NCBI GenBank assembly: GCA_964627045.1
Contig: CAZVIK010000012.1
Span: 1 to 37,985, forward strand
DNA from: CAZVIK01 sp964627045
Lineage (GTDB): Bacteria > Acidobacteriota > Terriglobia > Bryobacterales > Bryobacteraceae
Length of the DNA stretch: 37,985 bases
Direction of reading: 5' to 3'
Positions 14,905 through 25,208 of the stretch are shown here, one piece after another. The number at the start of each line of letters is the position of its first letter. The first letter of the stretch is position 1. Both the position numbers and the translations under genes were made by a program. The notes beneath the pieces are model-generated. The model did no database searches, was not told the DNA's origin, and saw only the letters and a list, made by a program, of their open reading frames with translations.

Positions 14905-16290
14905 CTAGGCCTTCTTTCTGCTCAAGTGATAGACGGCCGCGCCCGCCGCGACGGTAATGGCCGCGGCGGCCGAGATCTTAGGTTGCCGCATGATGCCGTA
15001 GATGGTCATCCAGGCGCCGACCAGCAGGAAGAGCGAGGGCAGCAGCGGCCAAGCGAAGCTGACCACGCGGAGCTTCTGCCACTCGGGCCGCTTGCGGAAG
15101 ATGAACAGCGAGCTGACCGACATGACGGCGAAGAAGTTCAAGATGAAGCCGATGTAGATGACCAGGTCCGGGAACGGCGTGAGCGTCAGCAGTACGGCGC
15201 AGATGCCCTGGAGCACAATGGCGGGCACCGGGGTATGCCATCGGGGATCGACCTTGGCGGCGACCGGCAGGAACGCGCCGTTCTTGGCCATAGCGTAGTA
15301 GACGCGCGGGCCGATGGTGACCATGGCATTCACCGTGGAGACCAGCGAGAGCGCCATCAACGCGCTGAACACGCCCGCAACCCCCGCGCCGAACAGCTTC
15401 GAGGCGGCCAGCGATCCGACCGCCATCACTCCCTTCATTTCACCGAGAGGGGCCGCGTAGAGGAAGACCAGGTTCAACCCGAAGTAGAGGGCGGCCACCA
15501 GGGCCGTCCCGGCGGCCAGCGCCAAGGGCAGGGTCTTCTCCGGGCGCTTGAGTTCCTCAGCCACGTAAGTGGCGGCGTTCCATCCGCTATAGGCCACGTA
15601 GATCCAGAAGAGGCTGATGGCGAACTGCGCGGCCAGAGGCGTGGTCGAGGTGCGCTCGGTCGGCATGGAGAAGTGGGCAAAGCTGCCGGTGCCAAGGGCG
15701 AAACCAAGAACGATGAACGCGAGCAGTACGAGGATTTTGATGGCAGTCAGCACGTTCTGAATGCGCGCGATGCGGCGCACGCCGAAGAAGTTCAGGATGG
15801 TGAACAGGACGATGAGGCCGGAGGCGGCCAGTTGCGCGCCCCCGAACTTGAACGACATCGATCCCGAGCCGATGGTGAATTGGGCATTCTCCTGGCTGAG
15901 GGCGGGGAAAAAATAGCTCAGGTAGGCCGAGAAGGCCAAAGCGGCGGCGGCGATGGGCGCCGAGAACCCGGCGAAGAACGAAACCCAGCCGTCCATGAAA
16001 CCCCAGGTGGGACCGTAGGCGCGAGTCAGGTAGACGTACTCGCCGCCCGAGGCGGGGAAGTTCACGCCGAGCTCGGAGTAACAGAACGCGCCGATGAGCG
16101 CGAAAAGAGCGCCGACCACCCAGATGCCCAGTACGAGCTTGGGGTCGCCGAGATCGCCCGCCAGGAAACCGCTGGTCGTGAAGATGCCGGTTCCCACCAT
16201 ATTGGACACAACCAGAGCCGTGGCCGAAAAGATGCCAAGTTGCCGTAGCAGTGCCGAAGGGCTTTCCGATGAGGTATGGCTTGAGGACAT
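14905..16290 (-). CDS. APC-family amino acid permease
   Basis: This is a 461-residue inner-membrane transporter with about twelve hydrophobic helices. ATG 16290 was chosen because it lies just before the conserved beginning (residues 17-37, LRQLGIFSATALVVSNMVG then TGIF); the open frame extends to 16500 but that part is antisense to the methyltransferase and has no membrane pattern. The MVGTGIF motif in helix 1 is the APC substrate-binding signature, and ELGVNFPASGGEYVYL marks helix 2. Helices, glycine patterns and a C-terminal YHLSRKKA tail fit the superfamily; LAT/serotonin-type or cationic amino acid transport is likely but the substrate is not determinable. First gene of the unit permease-folD-coaE-htrA; it shares a 51-base divergent upstream region with the methyltransferase gene. 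Confidence 0.88.
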   Translation of the reverse strand: MSSSHTSSESPSALLRQLGIFSATALVVSNMVGTGIFTTSGFLAGDLGDPKLVLGIWVVGALFALIGAFCYSELGVNFPASGGEYVYLTRAYGPTWGFMDGWVSFFAGFSAPIAAAALAFSAYLSYFFPALSQENAQFTIGSGSMSFKFGGAQLAASGLIVLFTILNFFGVRRIARIQNVLTAIKILVLLAFIVLGFALGTGSFAHFSMPTERTSTTPLAAQFAISLFWIYVAYSGWNAATYVAEELKRPEKTLPLALAAGTALVAALYFGLNLVFLYAAPLGEMKGVMAVGSLAASKLFGAGVAGVFSALMALSLVSTVNAMVTIGPRVYYAMAKNGAFLPVAAKVDPRWHTPVPAIVLQGICAVLLTLTPFPDLVIYIGFILNFFAVMSVSSLFIFRKRPEWQKLRVVSFAWPLLPSLFLLVGAWMTIYGIMRQPKISAAAAITVAAGAAVYHLSRKKA

Positions 16291-16341
16291 TAGGTTTTCC
16301 GCCAATTGGACATTGTACGCCAGCGAGTGTAGCATGCAGGT

Positions 16342-17040
16342 ATGCGCCGCTCCTTTTTCCTGGCGATGGCTGCGGCGCTGCCGGTCATGGCGGCAGACCC
16401 GTACGCCGATTTGCGGGACCGGATGGTCTCCGGCCAGATCGAATCCCGTGGGGTGAAGCACGTGGGCGTGCTCAAGGCCATGCGCGCCACGCCGCGCCAC
16501 TTGTTCGTTCCCGCCGGGCTGCGCTCACTGGCGTATACCGATCAACCGCTGCCGATCGGCGAGGGGCAGACGATTTCGCAGCCTTACATTGTGGCGGCGA
16601 TGACGGAACTCCTCGCGCCGGAGGCGTCGCTCACGGCGCTGGAGATCGGCACGGGGTCCGGTTACCAGGCGGCGGTGCTGGCGGCGCTGTTCCGGCACGT
16701 CTACACCGTGGAGATCGTGCCGTCGCTCGCCGAGCGGAGCCGGGCGCTGCTGGGAGAGTTGGGACTTGCCAACGTGACGGTGCGGCAAGGCGACGGCTAC
16801 CAAGGGTGGCCCGAACAGGCGCCCTTCGACCGCGTCCTGCTGACTGCCGCGCCGCCGGAGGTGCCGCGGGCGCTGCTGGATCAACTGAAGCCCGGGGGCA
16901 AACTGGTGGCTCCGGTGGGCGGTTCGCCGGAGAATCAGGACCTGGTGGTCATCGAGAAAGATGCCGCCGGGAAGATCCGCCGCCGGACGGTGTTTCCGGT
17001 ACGGTTCGTGCCGATGGTGAAGGGCAAAAAACAGCAGTAG
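16342..17040 (+). CDS. pcm: Exported protein-L-isoaspartate O-methyltransferase
   Basis: This is a 232-residue enzyme that methylates isoaspartyl residues in damaged proteins so they revert to aspartate. Family blocks are clear: RDRMVSGQIESRGV, ATPRHLFVP, GEGQTISQPYIVAAMTELL, the SAM motif LEIGTGSGYQAAVLAALF (100-117), VTVRQGDGYQGWPEQAPFDR and LKPGGKLVAPVGG. What is odd is the N-terminus: MRRSFFLAMAAALPVMAADP looks like a cleavable signal peptide, so the protein may be periplasmic, where SAM is not known to be available. The ribosome binding site is weak (AGG at 16338-16340). It is transcribed divergently from the permease and lies 50 bases before ctaB, so it may be the first gene of the respiratory unit. 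Confidence 0.9.
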   Translation: MRRSFFLAMAAALPVMAADPYADLRDRMVSGQIESRGVKHVGVLKAMRATPRHLFVPAGLRSLAYTDQPLPIGEGQTISQPYIVAAMTELLAPEASLTALEIGTGSGYQAAVLAALFRHVYTVEIVPSLAERSRALLGELGLANVTVRQGDGYQGWPEQAPFDRVLLTAAPPEVPRALLDQLKPGGKLVAPVGGSPENQDLVVIEKDAAGKIRRRTVFPVRFVPMVKGKKQQ

Positions 17041-17090
17041 AATTCCCCCACATTTGCGGAGTCCCGGGGCGCACCTTCTGCATCAAAGGC

Positions 17091-17942
17091 ATGAGGGGCG
17101 TTCGGGTGCGGATACGGGCCTATCTGGAGTTGACCAAACCGCGGGTGACCTGGCTCATTCTGATGAGCACGGGGGTAGGATTCTGGGTGGGCCGCCCGGG
17201 CGGGCTGGACATCCTCCTTTTGCTGCACACGATTCTGGGCACTGGGCTGCTGGCCTCCGGCACGGCGGTGTTCAACCAGTGGTACGAGCGGGACAGCGAC
17301 GCGCGGATGGCGCGCACGCGTAGCCGGCCGCTGCCGACCGGGCGGGTTTCGCCTCAAGAGTCTTTGCGGTTCGGACTGGCGCTTTCCGCCGGGGGATTCC
17401 TGCAACTGTGGCTGGGGGCCACCCCGCTGGCGGCGGGATTGGGCCTGGCCACCCTAGCGGTGTATCTTCTGCTATATACTCCCCTGAAGAGGATTCATCC
17501 GGTTTGTACGGCAGTGGGCGCGCTCCCTGGAGCGATGCCGCCGCTGATCGGGTTCGCCGCGGCGGCGGGTGGATTGGACGGACGGGCATGGATTCTGGGC
17601 GCGGTACTTTTTCTTTGGCAGTTCCCGCACTTCTTGTCGATCGCCTGGATGTACCGCGAAGACTACGCGCGCGGCGGGTTGGCCATGGTTCCAAGTGAGA
17701 AATCGATGGCGGGCCAGATACTTCTATCGTCGATGCTGTTGATTCCGGCGAGCGCGGCCCTGGGGCTGCCGGACGGCGGCGCGTTGTACCTGGCGGCGGC
17801 GGTGGTTTTGGGCGCGGGATATCTCTGGGCTTCCTGGCGGGCCGCGGGCGCCATGACGCGGGCGCGCGCAAGGCAGTTGTTGCTGGCGTCGGTGGCGTAT
17901 CTGCCGCTCCTGTACGTGTTCCTGTTGATCGACAAACGATGA
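17091..17942 (+). CDS. ctaB: Protohaem IX farnesyltransferase (haem O synthase)
   Basis: This is a 283-residue inner-membrane UbiA-type prenyltransferase that adds a farnesyl group to haem B, giving haem O for haem-copper oxidases. The first aspartate-rich motif is NQWYERDSDARMARTRSRPL (62-81), preceded by YLELTKPRVTWLIL; the second motif region is IAWMYREDYARGG. About eight to nine membrane helices are present. ATG 17091 is used, but GTG 17106 is preceded by GAGGGG at a good distance and could be the real start. It overlaps actA by 4 bases (ATGA). No haem A synthase (ctaA) is in the window; one must lie elsewhere if the oxidase uses haem A. Confidence 0.92.
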   Translation: MRGVRVRIRAYLELTKPRVTWLILMSTGVGFWVGRPGGLDILLLLHTILGTGLLASGTAVFNQWYERDSDARMARTRSRPLPTGRVSPQESLRFGLALSAGGFLQLWLGATPLAAGLGLATLAVYLLLYTPLKRIHPVCTAVGALPGAMPPLIGFAAAAGGLDGRAWILGAVLFLWQFPHFLSIAWMYREDYARGGLAMVPSEKSMAGQILLSSMLLIPASAALGLPDGGALYLAAAVVLGAGYLWASWRAAGAMTRARARQLLLASVAYLPLLYVFLLIDKR

Positions 17943-18586
17943 AGCCGATCTTCCCGAAATCCGCAGACCGGATTCTGCGCCTCGGCGCGGCGGCCCTGGT
18001 AGTGGGGGCCGCGGTAGTCATCAGCCTGTCTTCTTGGCTGTTCCACCCGCGGCAAACCGAAGTCGGCTATCAGCCGGTGCAGCCCGTTCCCTACAGCCAC
18101 AAGCTGCACGCCGGCGACCTCGGGATGGACTGCCGCTACTGCCACGTTTCCGTGGAAACCGCCGCGATGGCTGCGATTCCGCCGACGGAAACCTGCATGA
18201 ACTGCCACGCCCGGGTGAAAAACCAAAGCCCGGCGCTGGCGCCCATCCGGGAGAGCTACGCGACGGGCAAAGCGGTGCCCTGGGTGCGCGTGCACCGGCT
18301 GCCGGACTTCGTGTTCTTCAATCACAGCGCGCACGTGACGGCGGGCGTGAGCTGCGTGAGTTGCCACGGGCGCGTGGACCAGATGATCGAAGTGAAAGCA
18401 GTGGAGCCGCTCAACATGGCTTGGTGCCTGGAGTGCCACCGGAACCCGGCGCCGAGGATCCGTCCGCCGGAGTTCGTCACCAAGCTGGCGTGGAAGCCAG
18501 ACCGCGACCCGGTGGAACTGGGGCGGGAACTGGTGGCGGCGAAGGGGATCGATCCGCCCACCAACTGCTCGGGGTGCCATCGATGA
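17939..18586 (+). CDS. actA: ACIII pentahaem cytochrome c subunit ActA
   Basis: This is a 215-residue protein. An N-terminal membrane helix (about 12-33, GAAALVVGAAVVISLSSWLF) leads to an extracytoplasmic part with five CXXCH sites: CRYCH (65-69), CMNCH (86-90), CVSCH, CLECH and CSGCH near the C-terminus. Five haems and this size are the hallmark of ActA in alternative complex III, the quinol:cytochrome c/acceptor oxidoreductase that replaces the bc1 complex. It would take electrons from ActB and hand them on. It is coupled to ctaB upstream and to actB downstream through 4-base ATGA overlaps. Confidence 0.93.
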   Translation: MKPIFPKSADRILRLGAAALVVGAAVVISLSSWLFHPRQTEVGYQPVQPVPYSHKLHAGDLGMDCRYCHVSVETAAMAAIPPTETCMNCHARVKNQSPALAPIRESYATGKAVPWVRVHRLPDFVFFNHSAHVTAGVSCVSCHGRVDQMIEVKAVEPLNMAWCLECHRNPAPRIRPPEFVTKLAWKPDRDPVELGRELVAAKGIDPPTNCSGCHR

Positions 18587-21495
18587 GGACCGGAAGTCAA
18601 TACTGGCGCAGCCTGGAACAACTGGTGGAAACCCCCATGTTCCGTGAGTGGCTCCACCGGGAATTTCCCGCGGGCGCGACGATGTTGGAGAACGCATCTT
18701 CGCGGCGCCGCGTGCTCCAGTTGATGGCGGCTTCGCTCGGGCTGGCGGGAATGACGGCGTGCCGGCGGCCGGTGGAGAACATCCTGCCGGCGGCGTATGG
18801 CTCCGAGGAGATCGTGCCAGGCGTGCCGCTCTGGTATGCGACCAGCATGACGGTGGGCGGGTTCGCCACGGGGCTGCTGGTGGAAAGCCACGACGGGAGG
18901 CCGACCAAGATCGAGGGCAATCCGAAACACCCGTCGAGCCTGGGGGCGACCTCCACATACGCGCAGGCGGCAGTGCTGGGGCTGTACGACCCCGACCGCT
19001 CGCGCGCGGTGCTCGACCGCGGCAGGCCGTCCAGTTGGGAAGAGTTCGAGAAGTTCGTCAAGGAGCATTTCGACGCGGCGCGCGTGGGCGACGGAGCGCG
19101 GCTGCGGTTCCTGAGCGAGAGCGTGGGGTCGCCATCTCTCGAAGCCGTGCGGGCGCATTTGCAGGCCCGGTTCCCTAAGGCGCGGTGGATCGAGTATGAA
19201 CCGCTGAACCAGGACCAGGTGGCCGCTGGAGCCGAATTGGCGTTCGGCGAAGCGGTCGTGCCGCAGTACCGGTTCGAGCGGGCGGAAATCATCGTGTCGC
19301 TCGATCACGACTTTCTGGGGCTGGACGCGCTGTCGCTGGCGTGGATTCGCGAGTTCGCTCGGCGGCGCGGGGGCGATGCGCCGCAATCCGGGATGAACCG
19401 CCTGTACGCGGTGGAAAGCCGGTTTTCGCTCACCGGCGCGGCGGCGGATCACCGGCTGCGGCGGCGTCCGAGTGAGGTCGCGGAGTTCGCGCGCGCGTTG
19501 GCGAGGCGGCTGCGGGTAATTGGGGGAGAGGCCGGACGGGACACGTTCGCGGCGGCGTTGGCACACGACCTGGAAGCGCATCGTGGGCGCTCGCTGATTC
19601 TGGCCGGGCCGCGGCAGCCGGCGGAGGTTCATGCCCTGGCGCACCTTTTGAATCAGGAACTCGGCAACGCGGGCGCGGCGGTGACCTACGCGAAGCCGCC
19701 GCAGGCATCGCCGCAGAGGCAATTGGCGGCGCTTCAATCGCTGGCCGCCGAAATGACGGCGGGGCAGGTGGAAACGCTGGTCGTCCTGGGAGGGAATCCC
19801 GCGTATACGGCGCCGGCGGACATGGATTTCGCGAATCTGCTCAAGAAAGCCCCGGTGGTGATCCGGCTGGGGCTGGAAGAAGACGAGACTTCGGCGGTGT
19901 CGCGCTGGCATCTGCCGGAGGCGCATTTCCTGGAGACCTGGGGCGACGGGCGCGCCGTGGACGGAACCGTGTCCATGCAGCAGCCGCTGATCGAGCCGCT
20001 CTACGGGAGCAAGAGCGCCGCCGAGGTGGTGGCCCTGATTGCGGGCTACAAGGACCGGCGCGGCTACGACATCGTGCGGAATTATTGGATGTCGCGCTGG
20101 CCGGCCAAAGAGGCGGAGAAGACGTGGCGCAAGGCGCTCCACGACGGGATTGCTCCGGGCGGCGGCAGCGCTCTGGCCAACGTGCGCGCGGACGCCAAGC
20201 GCGTGGCGGCGGCGGTGGAAGCGTGGCGCGCGCCCGCCGCGAAGGGCCTGGAGATCGCCTTCCATCCTGGCTGGGCCGCCTGGGACGGCCGTTTCGCCAA
20301 TAACGGCTGGTTGCAGGAAACACCGGAACCGATGACGCGGCTCACCTGGGACAACGCGGCGCTGATGAGTCCGAAGACGGCGTCGGATTTGGGCGTGAAG
20401 ACGGGCGACGTGGTCACGCTGGCCGTGGGCGGGCGCGAGGCGGCGGCGGCGGTGCTGGTCGAGCCGGGGCACGCCGACGGGTGCGCGTCGGTGGCGCTAG
20501 GCTACGGGCGCAGGCGTTGCGGGCGCGCGGGCCGGAACGTGGGGTTCAACGCGTTTGCGCTGAGGACGGCGGTGGCGCCGTGGAACGCCTCCGGAGTCGA
20601 GGTGCGAAAAACCGGCCGGACGCAGCGCCTCGCGACGACACAGGACCATCACAGCATGGAGGGGCGCCCACTGATCCGCGAGGCGACGCTTGAGGAATAT
20701 CGCAAGGACCCCAAGTTCGTGTCGCACGCGACGCCGCACCACGAGGCGTTCTCGCTCTACAAAGAGCCCGTCTACGACAAGGGCTATCAGTGGGGCATGG
20801 CCATCGACCTGAATGCGTGCGTGGGGTGCAACGCCTGTGTGGTGGCCTGCCAGGCGGAGAACAACATTCCCATCGTGGGCAAGGCCGAGGTGCTGCACGG
20901 GCGCGAAATGCATTGGATTCGCGTGGACCGTTACTTCCACGGGCCGGCGGACGACCCGCAAGCCGTGACGCAGCCGGTCACCTGCCAGCAGTGCGAAGCG
21001 GCGCCGTGCGAGAACGTCTGCCCGGTGGCGGCGACCACGCACAGCCCCGAGGGGTTGAACGACATGGCCTACAACCGCTGCGTGGGTACGCGCTACTGTT
21101 CGAACAACTGCCCGTACAAGGTGCGGCGGTTCAATTTCCTCGACTTCCACAAGGGGATAGGCGAAGTCGAAAAGATGGCGTTCAACCCCGACGTGACAGT
21201 GCGTATGCGCGGCGTCATGGAGAAATGCACCTACTGCGTGCAGCGGATCGAGGAGAAGAAGATCCAAGCCAAGCGCGAAGGGAGGCGTGCCGTCCGGGAC
21301 GGCGAGATCCGAACGGCCTGCCAGCAAGTGTGCCCTGCCGAAGCGATCGTCTTCGGCAACATCAACGATCCGGCGAGCCGCGTGGCCGCGCTGCGCAAGC
21401 ACGACCGCGGCTACCGCCTGCTCGAAGAACTGAACACCAAGCCGCGCACGATGTATCTCGGGAAGCTGCGCAACCCCAATCCGGAGCTGGCATAG
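18583..21495 (+). CDS. actB: ACIII molybdopterin-oxidoreductase-like/Fe-S fusion subunit ActB
   Basis: This is a 970-residue subunit: an N-terminal CISM B3-like region, then an Fe-S domain. ATG 18583 overlaps the actA stop (ATGA); the open frame continues upstream but only inside actA. The N-terminus has a Tat-like SRRRVLQLMAASLGLAG (40-56) followed by MTAC (C60), so the protein is probably exported folded and may be lipidated. Residues about 60-700 resemble the molybdopterin-enzyme fold, which in ACIII carries no molybdenum cofactor. Residues about 740-930 hold clustered cysteines: ACVGCNACVVACQAENN (first at C746), CQQCEAAPCENVCPVAA, NRCVGTRYCSNNCPYKV, and CTYCVQRI with ACQQVCPAEA, enough for four cubane or related clusters. 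It takes electrons from quinol oxidised at ActC. Confidence 0.93.
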   Translation: MRTGSQYWRSLEQLVETPMFREWLHREFPAGATMLENASSRRRVLQLMAASLGLAGMTACRRPVENILPAAYGSEEIVPGVPLWYATSMTVGGFATGLLVESHDGRPTKIEGNPKHPSSLGATSTYAQAAVLGLYDPDRSRAVLDRGRPSSWEEFEKFVKEHFDAARVGDGARLRFLSESVGSPSLEAVRAHLQARFPKARWIEYEPLNQDQVAAGAELAFGEAVVPQYRFERAEIIVSLDHDFLGLDALSLAWIREFARRRGGDAPQSGMNRLYAVESRFSLTGAAADHRLRRRPSEVAEFARALARRLRVIGGEAGRDTFAAALAHDLEAHRGRSLILAGPRQPAEVHALAHLLNQELGNAGAAVTYAKPPQASPQRQLAALQSLAAEMTAGQVETLVVLGGNPAYTAPADMDFANLLKKAPVVIRLGLEEDETSAVSRWHLPEAHFLETWGDGRAVDGTVSMQQPLIEPLYGSKSAAEVVALIAGYKDRRGYDIVRNYWMSRWPAKEAEKTWRKALHDGIAPGGGSALANVRADAKRVAAAVEAWRAPAAKGLEIAFHPGWAAWDGRFANNGWLQETPEPMTRLTWDNAALMSPKTASDLGVKTGDVVTLAVGGREAAAAVLVEPGHADGCASVALGYGRRRCGRAGRNVGFNAFALRTAVAPWNASGVEVRKTGRTQRLATTQDHHSMEGRPLIREATLEEYRKDPKFVSHATPHHEAFSLYKEPVYDKGYQWGMAIDLNACVGCNACVVACQAENNIPIVGKAEVLHGREMHWIRVDRYFHGPADDPQAVTQPVTCQQCEAAPCENVCPVAATTHSPEGLNDMAYNRCVGTRYCSNNCPYKVRRFNFLDFHKGIGEVEKMAFNPDVTVRMRGVMEKCTYCVQRIEEKKIQAKREGRRAVRDGEIRTACQQVCPAEAIVFGNINDPASRVAALRKHDRGYRLLEELNTKPRTMYLGKLRNPNPELA

Positions 21496-21498
21496 ACC

Positions 21499-22880
<1,382 letters not shown>

Positions 22881-22884
<4 letters not shown>

Positions 22885-23429
22885 GCGCGCCGAACCGGAT
22901 TCATGGCGTCGCCGGGGAGTTCGCCACGCCGGAGGCCCTGCTGGCGGCGGCCCGCGCGCTGCGCGAGGAAGGCTACACCAGGATGGATGCCTTCACGCCG
23001 TTCGCCGTGCACGGCCTGGACAAGGCGCTGGGGATAGGGCGTTCCAAGCTCGGGTACCTGACGATCGCGGGCGGCGCGGCGGGACTGGCGGCGGCGCTGC
23101 TCCTGCAATGGTGGACGGGCGCGGTGGACTACCCGCTGGTCATCGGCGGCAAGCCGCCGTTCGCCTTCGAGTTTTCCGTTCCCGTGGCCTTCGAGTTGAC
23201 GGTGCTGCTGGCGGCCTTCGCTACGGTGTTCGGCATGTTCGCGCTGAACGGGCTGCCGCGGTTGTCGCACCCGGTGTTTCAGGCCGAGGCGTTCCGGCGC
23301 GTGACCGACGACGGGTTCGTGCTGGTGATCGAGGCCGAAGACTCCAAGTTCGACGCGGAGAGGGCGGCCAAGCGCCTGGCGGAGTTGAGCGCCACGCGCA
23401 CCGAGGTGATCGAGGAGGGCGAAGCATGA
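22881..23429 (+). CDS. actD: ACIII membrane subunit ActD (DUF3341)
   Basis: This is a 182-residue subunit of the ActD type. The N-terminal domain (IHGVAGEFATPEALLAAARA, then EEGYTRMDAFTPF) has the DUF3341-type pattern; two membrane helices follow (LTIAGGAAGLAAALLLQWW and VAFELTVLLAAFATVFGMFA) and a C-terminal cytoplasmic domain ends in DGFVLVIEAEDSKFD. In known ACIII structures ActD contacts the membrane subunits and has no redox cofactor. GTG start with an excellent ribosome binding site; overlap of the stop of actC and of the start of actE (both 4 bases). Confidence 0.9.
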
Positions 23430-24013
23430 GGACGCTCGCGCTGCTGCCTCTCCTGATTCTCGCGGGCTGCGGGGTAACGAATCGCAACACACCGGTGGAG
23501 TTGTTCCCCGACATGGACCGCCAGCCAAAGTACAAGCCGCAGTCGGCGAGCGCCTTCTTCTCTGACGGGCGGACCAGCCGGACGGCGGTGGCGGGCACCG
23601 TCGCCGAAGGGCAACAGCGCGCGGACGAAGCTTTCGAGACGGGCATCTCCGGCGGGATGTACGCGGGCCGGAATCCGTTGCCGCTGGACGCGGCGACAAT
23701 GGCGCGCGGGCGGGAGCGCTACGACATCTACTGCGCGGTATGCCACGACCGCACGGGCAGCGGAAAGGGAATCGTCACGGTGCGCGTGCCGGCGTGGATT
23801 CCCACGAGTCTGCTGGAGCCCCGCATCCGTCAGATGACCGACGGCGAACTGTTCCACGTGGCCAGCGACGGGCGGCGCACCATGCCGGGCTACCGCTATC
23901 AGGTTCCGGCGCACGACCGCTGGGCGATTGTCGCCTACGTGCGAGCGCTGCAAAGGGCGCGGGAGGCGACGCTGGCCGACGTCCCGGCGGAATTGCGCTC
24001 GACGGTGAGGTGA
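23426..24013 (+). CDS. actE: ACIII monohaem cytochrome c lipoprotein ActE
   Basis: This is a 195-residue lipoprotein: signal peptide with lipobox LAGC (C15), then a cytochrome c domain with one CAVCH site (103-107) and a likely axial Met in RTMPGYRYQV. The sequence PLDAATMARGRERYDIYCAV and the tail HDRWAIVAYVRALQRARE are typical of ActE. It is probably the electron exit of ACIII to the oxidase haem c. ATG 23426 overlaps the stop of actD by 4 bases; the open frame further upstream only runs inside actD. Confidence 0.92.
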   Translation: MRTLALLPLLILAGCGVTNRNTPVELFPDMDRQPKYKPQSASAFFSDGRTSRTAVAGTVAEGQQRADEAFETGISGGMYAGRNPLPLDAATMARGRERYDIYCAVCHDRTGSGKGIVTVRVPAWIPTSLLEPRIRQMTDGELFHVASDGRRTMPGYRYQVPAHDRWAIVAYVRALQRAREATLADVPAELRSTVR

Positions 24014-24017
24014 GGCG

Positions 24018-25199
24018 ATGGAGACACGGTTCCAGTTGAGGCAATCCGCCGCGCGGCGCGGCAACCTGCTGCTGCTCACGCTGCTGGCCGTCTCTTGGGG
24101 GGCGTGCGCCGCGGGCTATGCGGCCGACGCCAGGCAGTTCTTCGCCTCCTACCTGGTGGCGTTCATGTTCTTCCTGACCATCGGGTTGGGCGCGGCGTTT
24201 TTTCTGATGGCCTGGAACCTGAGCGGAGCGGTGTGGAGCCTGACCCTGCGGCGTCTAATGGAAAACGTCATGGCGACGCTGCCGCTGGCCCCGCTGTTGT
24301 TTCTACCGGTGGTGGCGGGCATCCCCTCGCTCTACGAGTGGGCGCAGCCGGAGTTCGTGTCGGCCGACCCGGTGCTTCAGGTGAAGATGGTGTTCTTCAA
24401 CCGGGCGTTCTTCTTGTCGCGCGCGGCGCTGTATTTCCTGGTGTGGAGCGTGGTGGCCATCGCGTTGTACCGCAAATCGATCCGCCAGGATGAAGGGGCG
24501 TCGCCGGACGCGGTGGGCTCTTCGGTAGCGTGGAGCACGCCGGGACTGGCGCTGCTGATGATCACGGTGACCATGGCGGCGGTGGACTGGCTGATGTCGC
24601 TGGAACCGCACTGGTACTCGACCATTTTCGGAGTCTACGTCTTCGCCGGCGGCGGGCTGGCGTTTCTGGCGGCCCTGATTCTGGTGAGCCTGGCGTTGCG
24701 CCGCGGCGGCCACCTGGCTGCGGAAATCACGGTCGAGCACTATCACGACCTGGGCCGGTGGACGTTCGCGCTGGTGGTGTTTTGGGCCTACATCGGATTT
24801 TCGCAATACCTGCTCATCTGGTACGCGAATCTGCCGGAGGAGACCGTGTGGTACCGGCACCGGCTGGAAGGAAACTGGACCTGGGTGAGCGCGGCACTCC
24901 TGGTGGGCGGGTTCATCCTGCCGTTTCTGCTGCTGATCTCCAGGGGCGCCAAGCGCAACTTGCCGTTGCTGGGAGCGGTGGCGGCGCTGCTGTTGGGTAT
25001 GCACTACGTGGACCTGCACTGGATCGTGATGCCGACGGTGCATCACCACGGGTTCCACCTTCATTGGATGGACCTGGCGGCGCTGGCGGCCGTCGGGAGC
25101 GCTTTCGGACTGGTTTTCTGGCGGCTTTTGTCGGGAAATCCGCTGATTCCCATCGGGGATTTGCGACTCAGCCGGGCCTTGCATCATCACACTGATTAG
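24018..25199 (+). CDS. actF: ACIII membrane subunit ActF
   Basis: This is a 393-residue membrane protein with about ten helices, an NrfD relative shared by ACIII clusters. Characteristic segments are FFASYLVAFMFFLTIGLGAA, LMENVMATLPLAPLLFLPV, WSTPGLALLMITVTMAAVDW and the histidine-rich VHHHGFHLHWMDLAALAAVG. ActF is thought to take part in proton translocation or complex stability; it has no quinol site. It starts 4 bases after actE. A tail RALHHHTD ends the protein. Confidence 0.92.
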   Translation: METRFQLRQSAARRGNLLLLTLLAVSWGACAAGYAADARQFFASYLVAFMFFLTIGLGAAFFLMAWNLSGAVWSLTLRRLMENVMATLPLAPLLFLPVVAGIPSLYEWAQPEFVSADPVLQVKMVFFNRAFFLSRAALYFLVWSVVAIALYRKSIRQDEGASPDAVGSSVAWSTPGLALLMITVTMAAVDWLMSLEPHWYSTIFGVYVFAGGGLAFLAALILVSLALRRGGHLAAEITVEHYHDLGRWTFALVVFWAYIGFSQYLLIWYANLPEETVWYRHRLEGNWTWVSAALLVGGFILPFLLLISRGAKRNLPLLGAVAALLLGMHYVDLHWIVMPTVHHHGFHLHWMDLAALAAVGSAFGLVFWRLLSGNPLIPIGDLRLSRALHHHTD

Positions 25200-25208
25200 G
25201 ACGTTTCC

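Noticed and set aside
16251..17090. N-terminal extension of the haem O synthase frame by 280 codons
   Set aside because: This part overlaps the methyltransferase gene in another frame and has no membrane pattern; UbiA-type proteins of this kind begin at the YLELTKPRV segment.
18034..18582. Upstream extension of the actB frame
   Set aside because: It lies inside actA in another frame; the ATGA overlap and Tat-like start at 18583 are the natural beginning.
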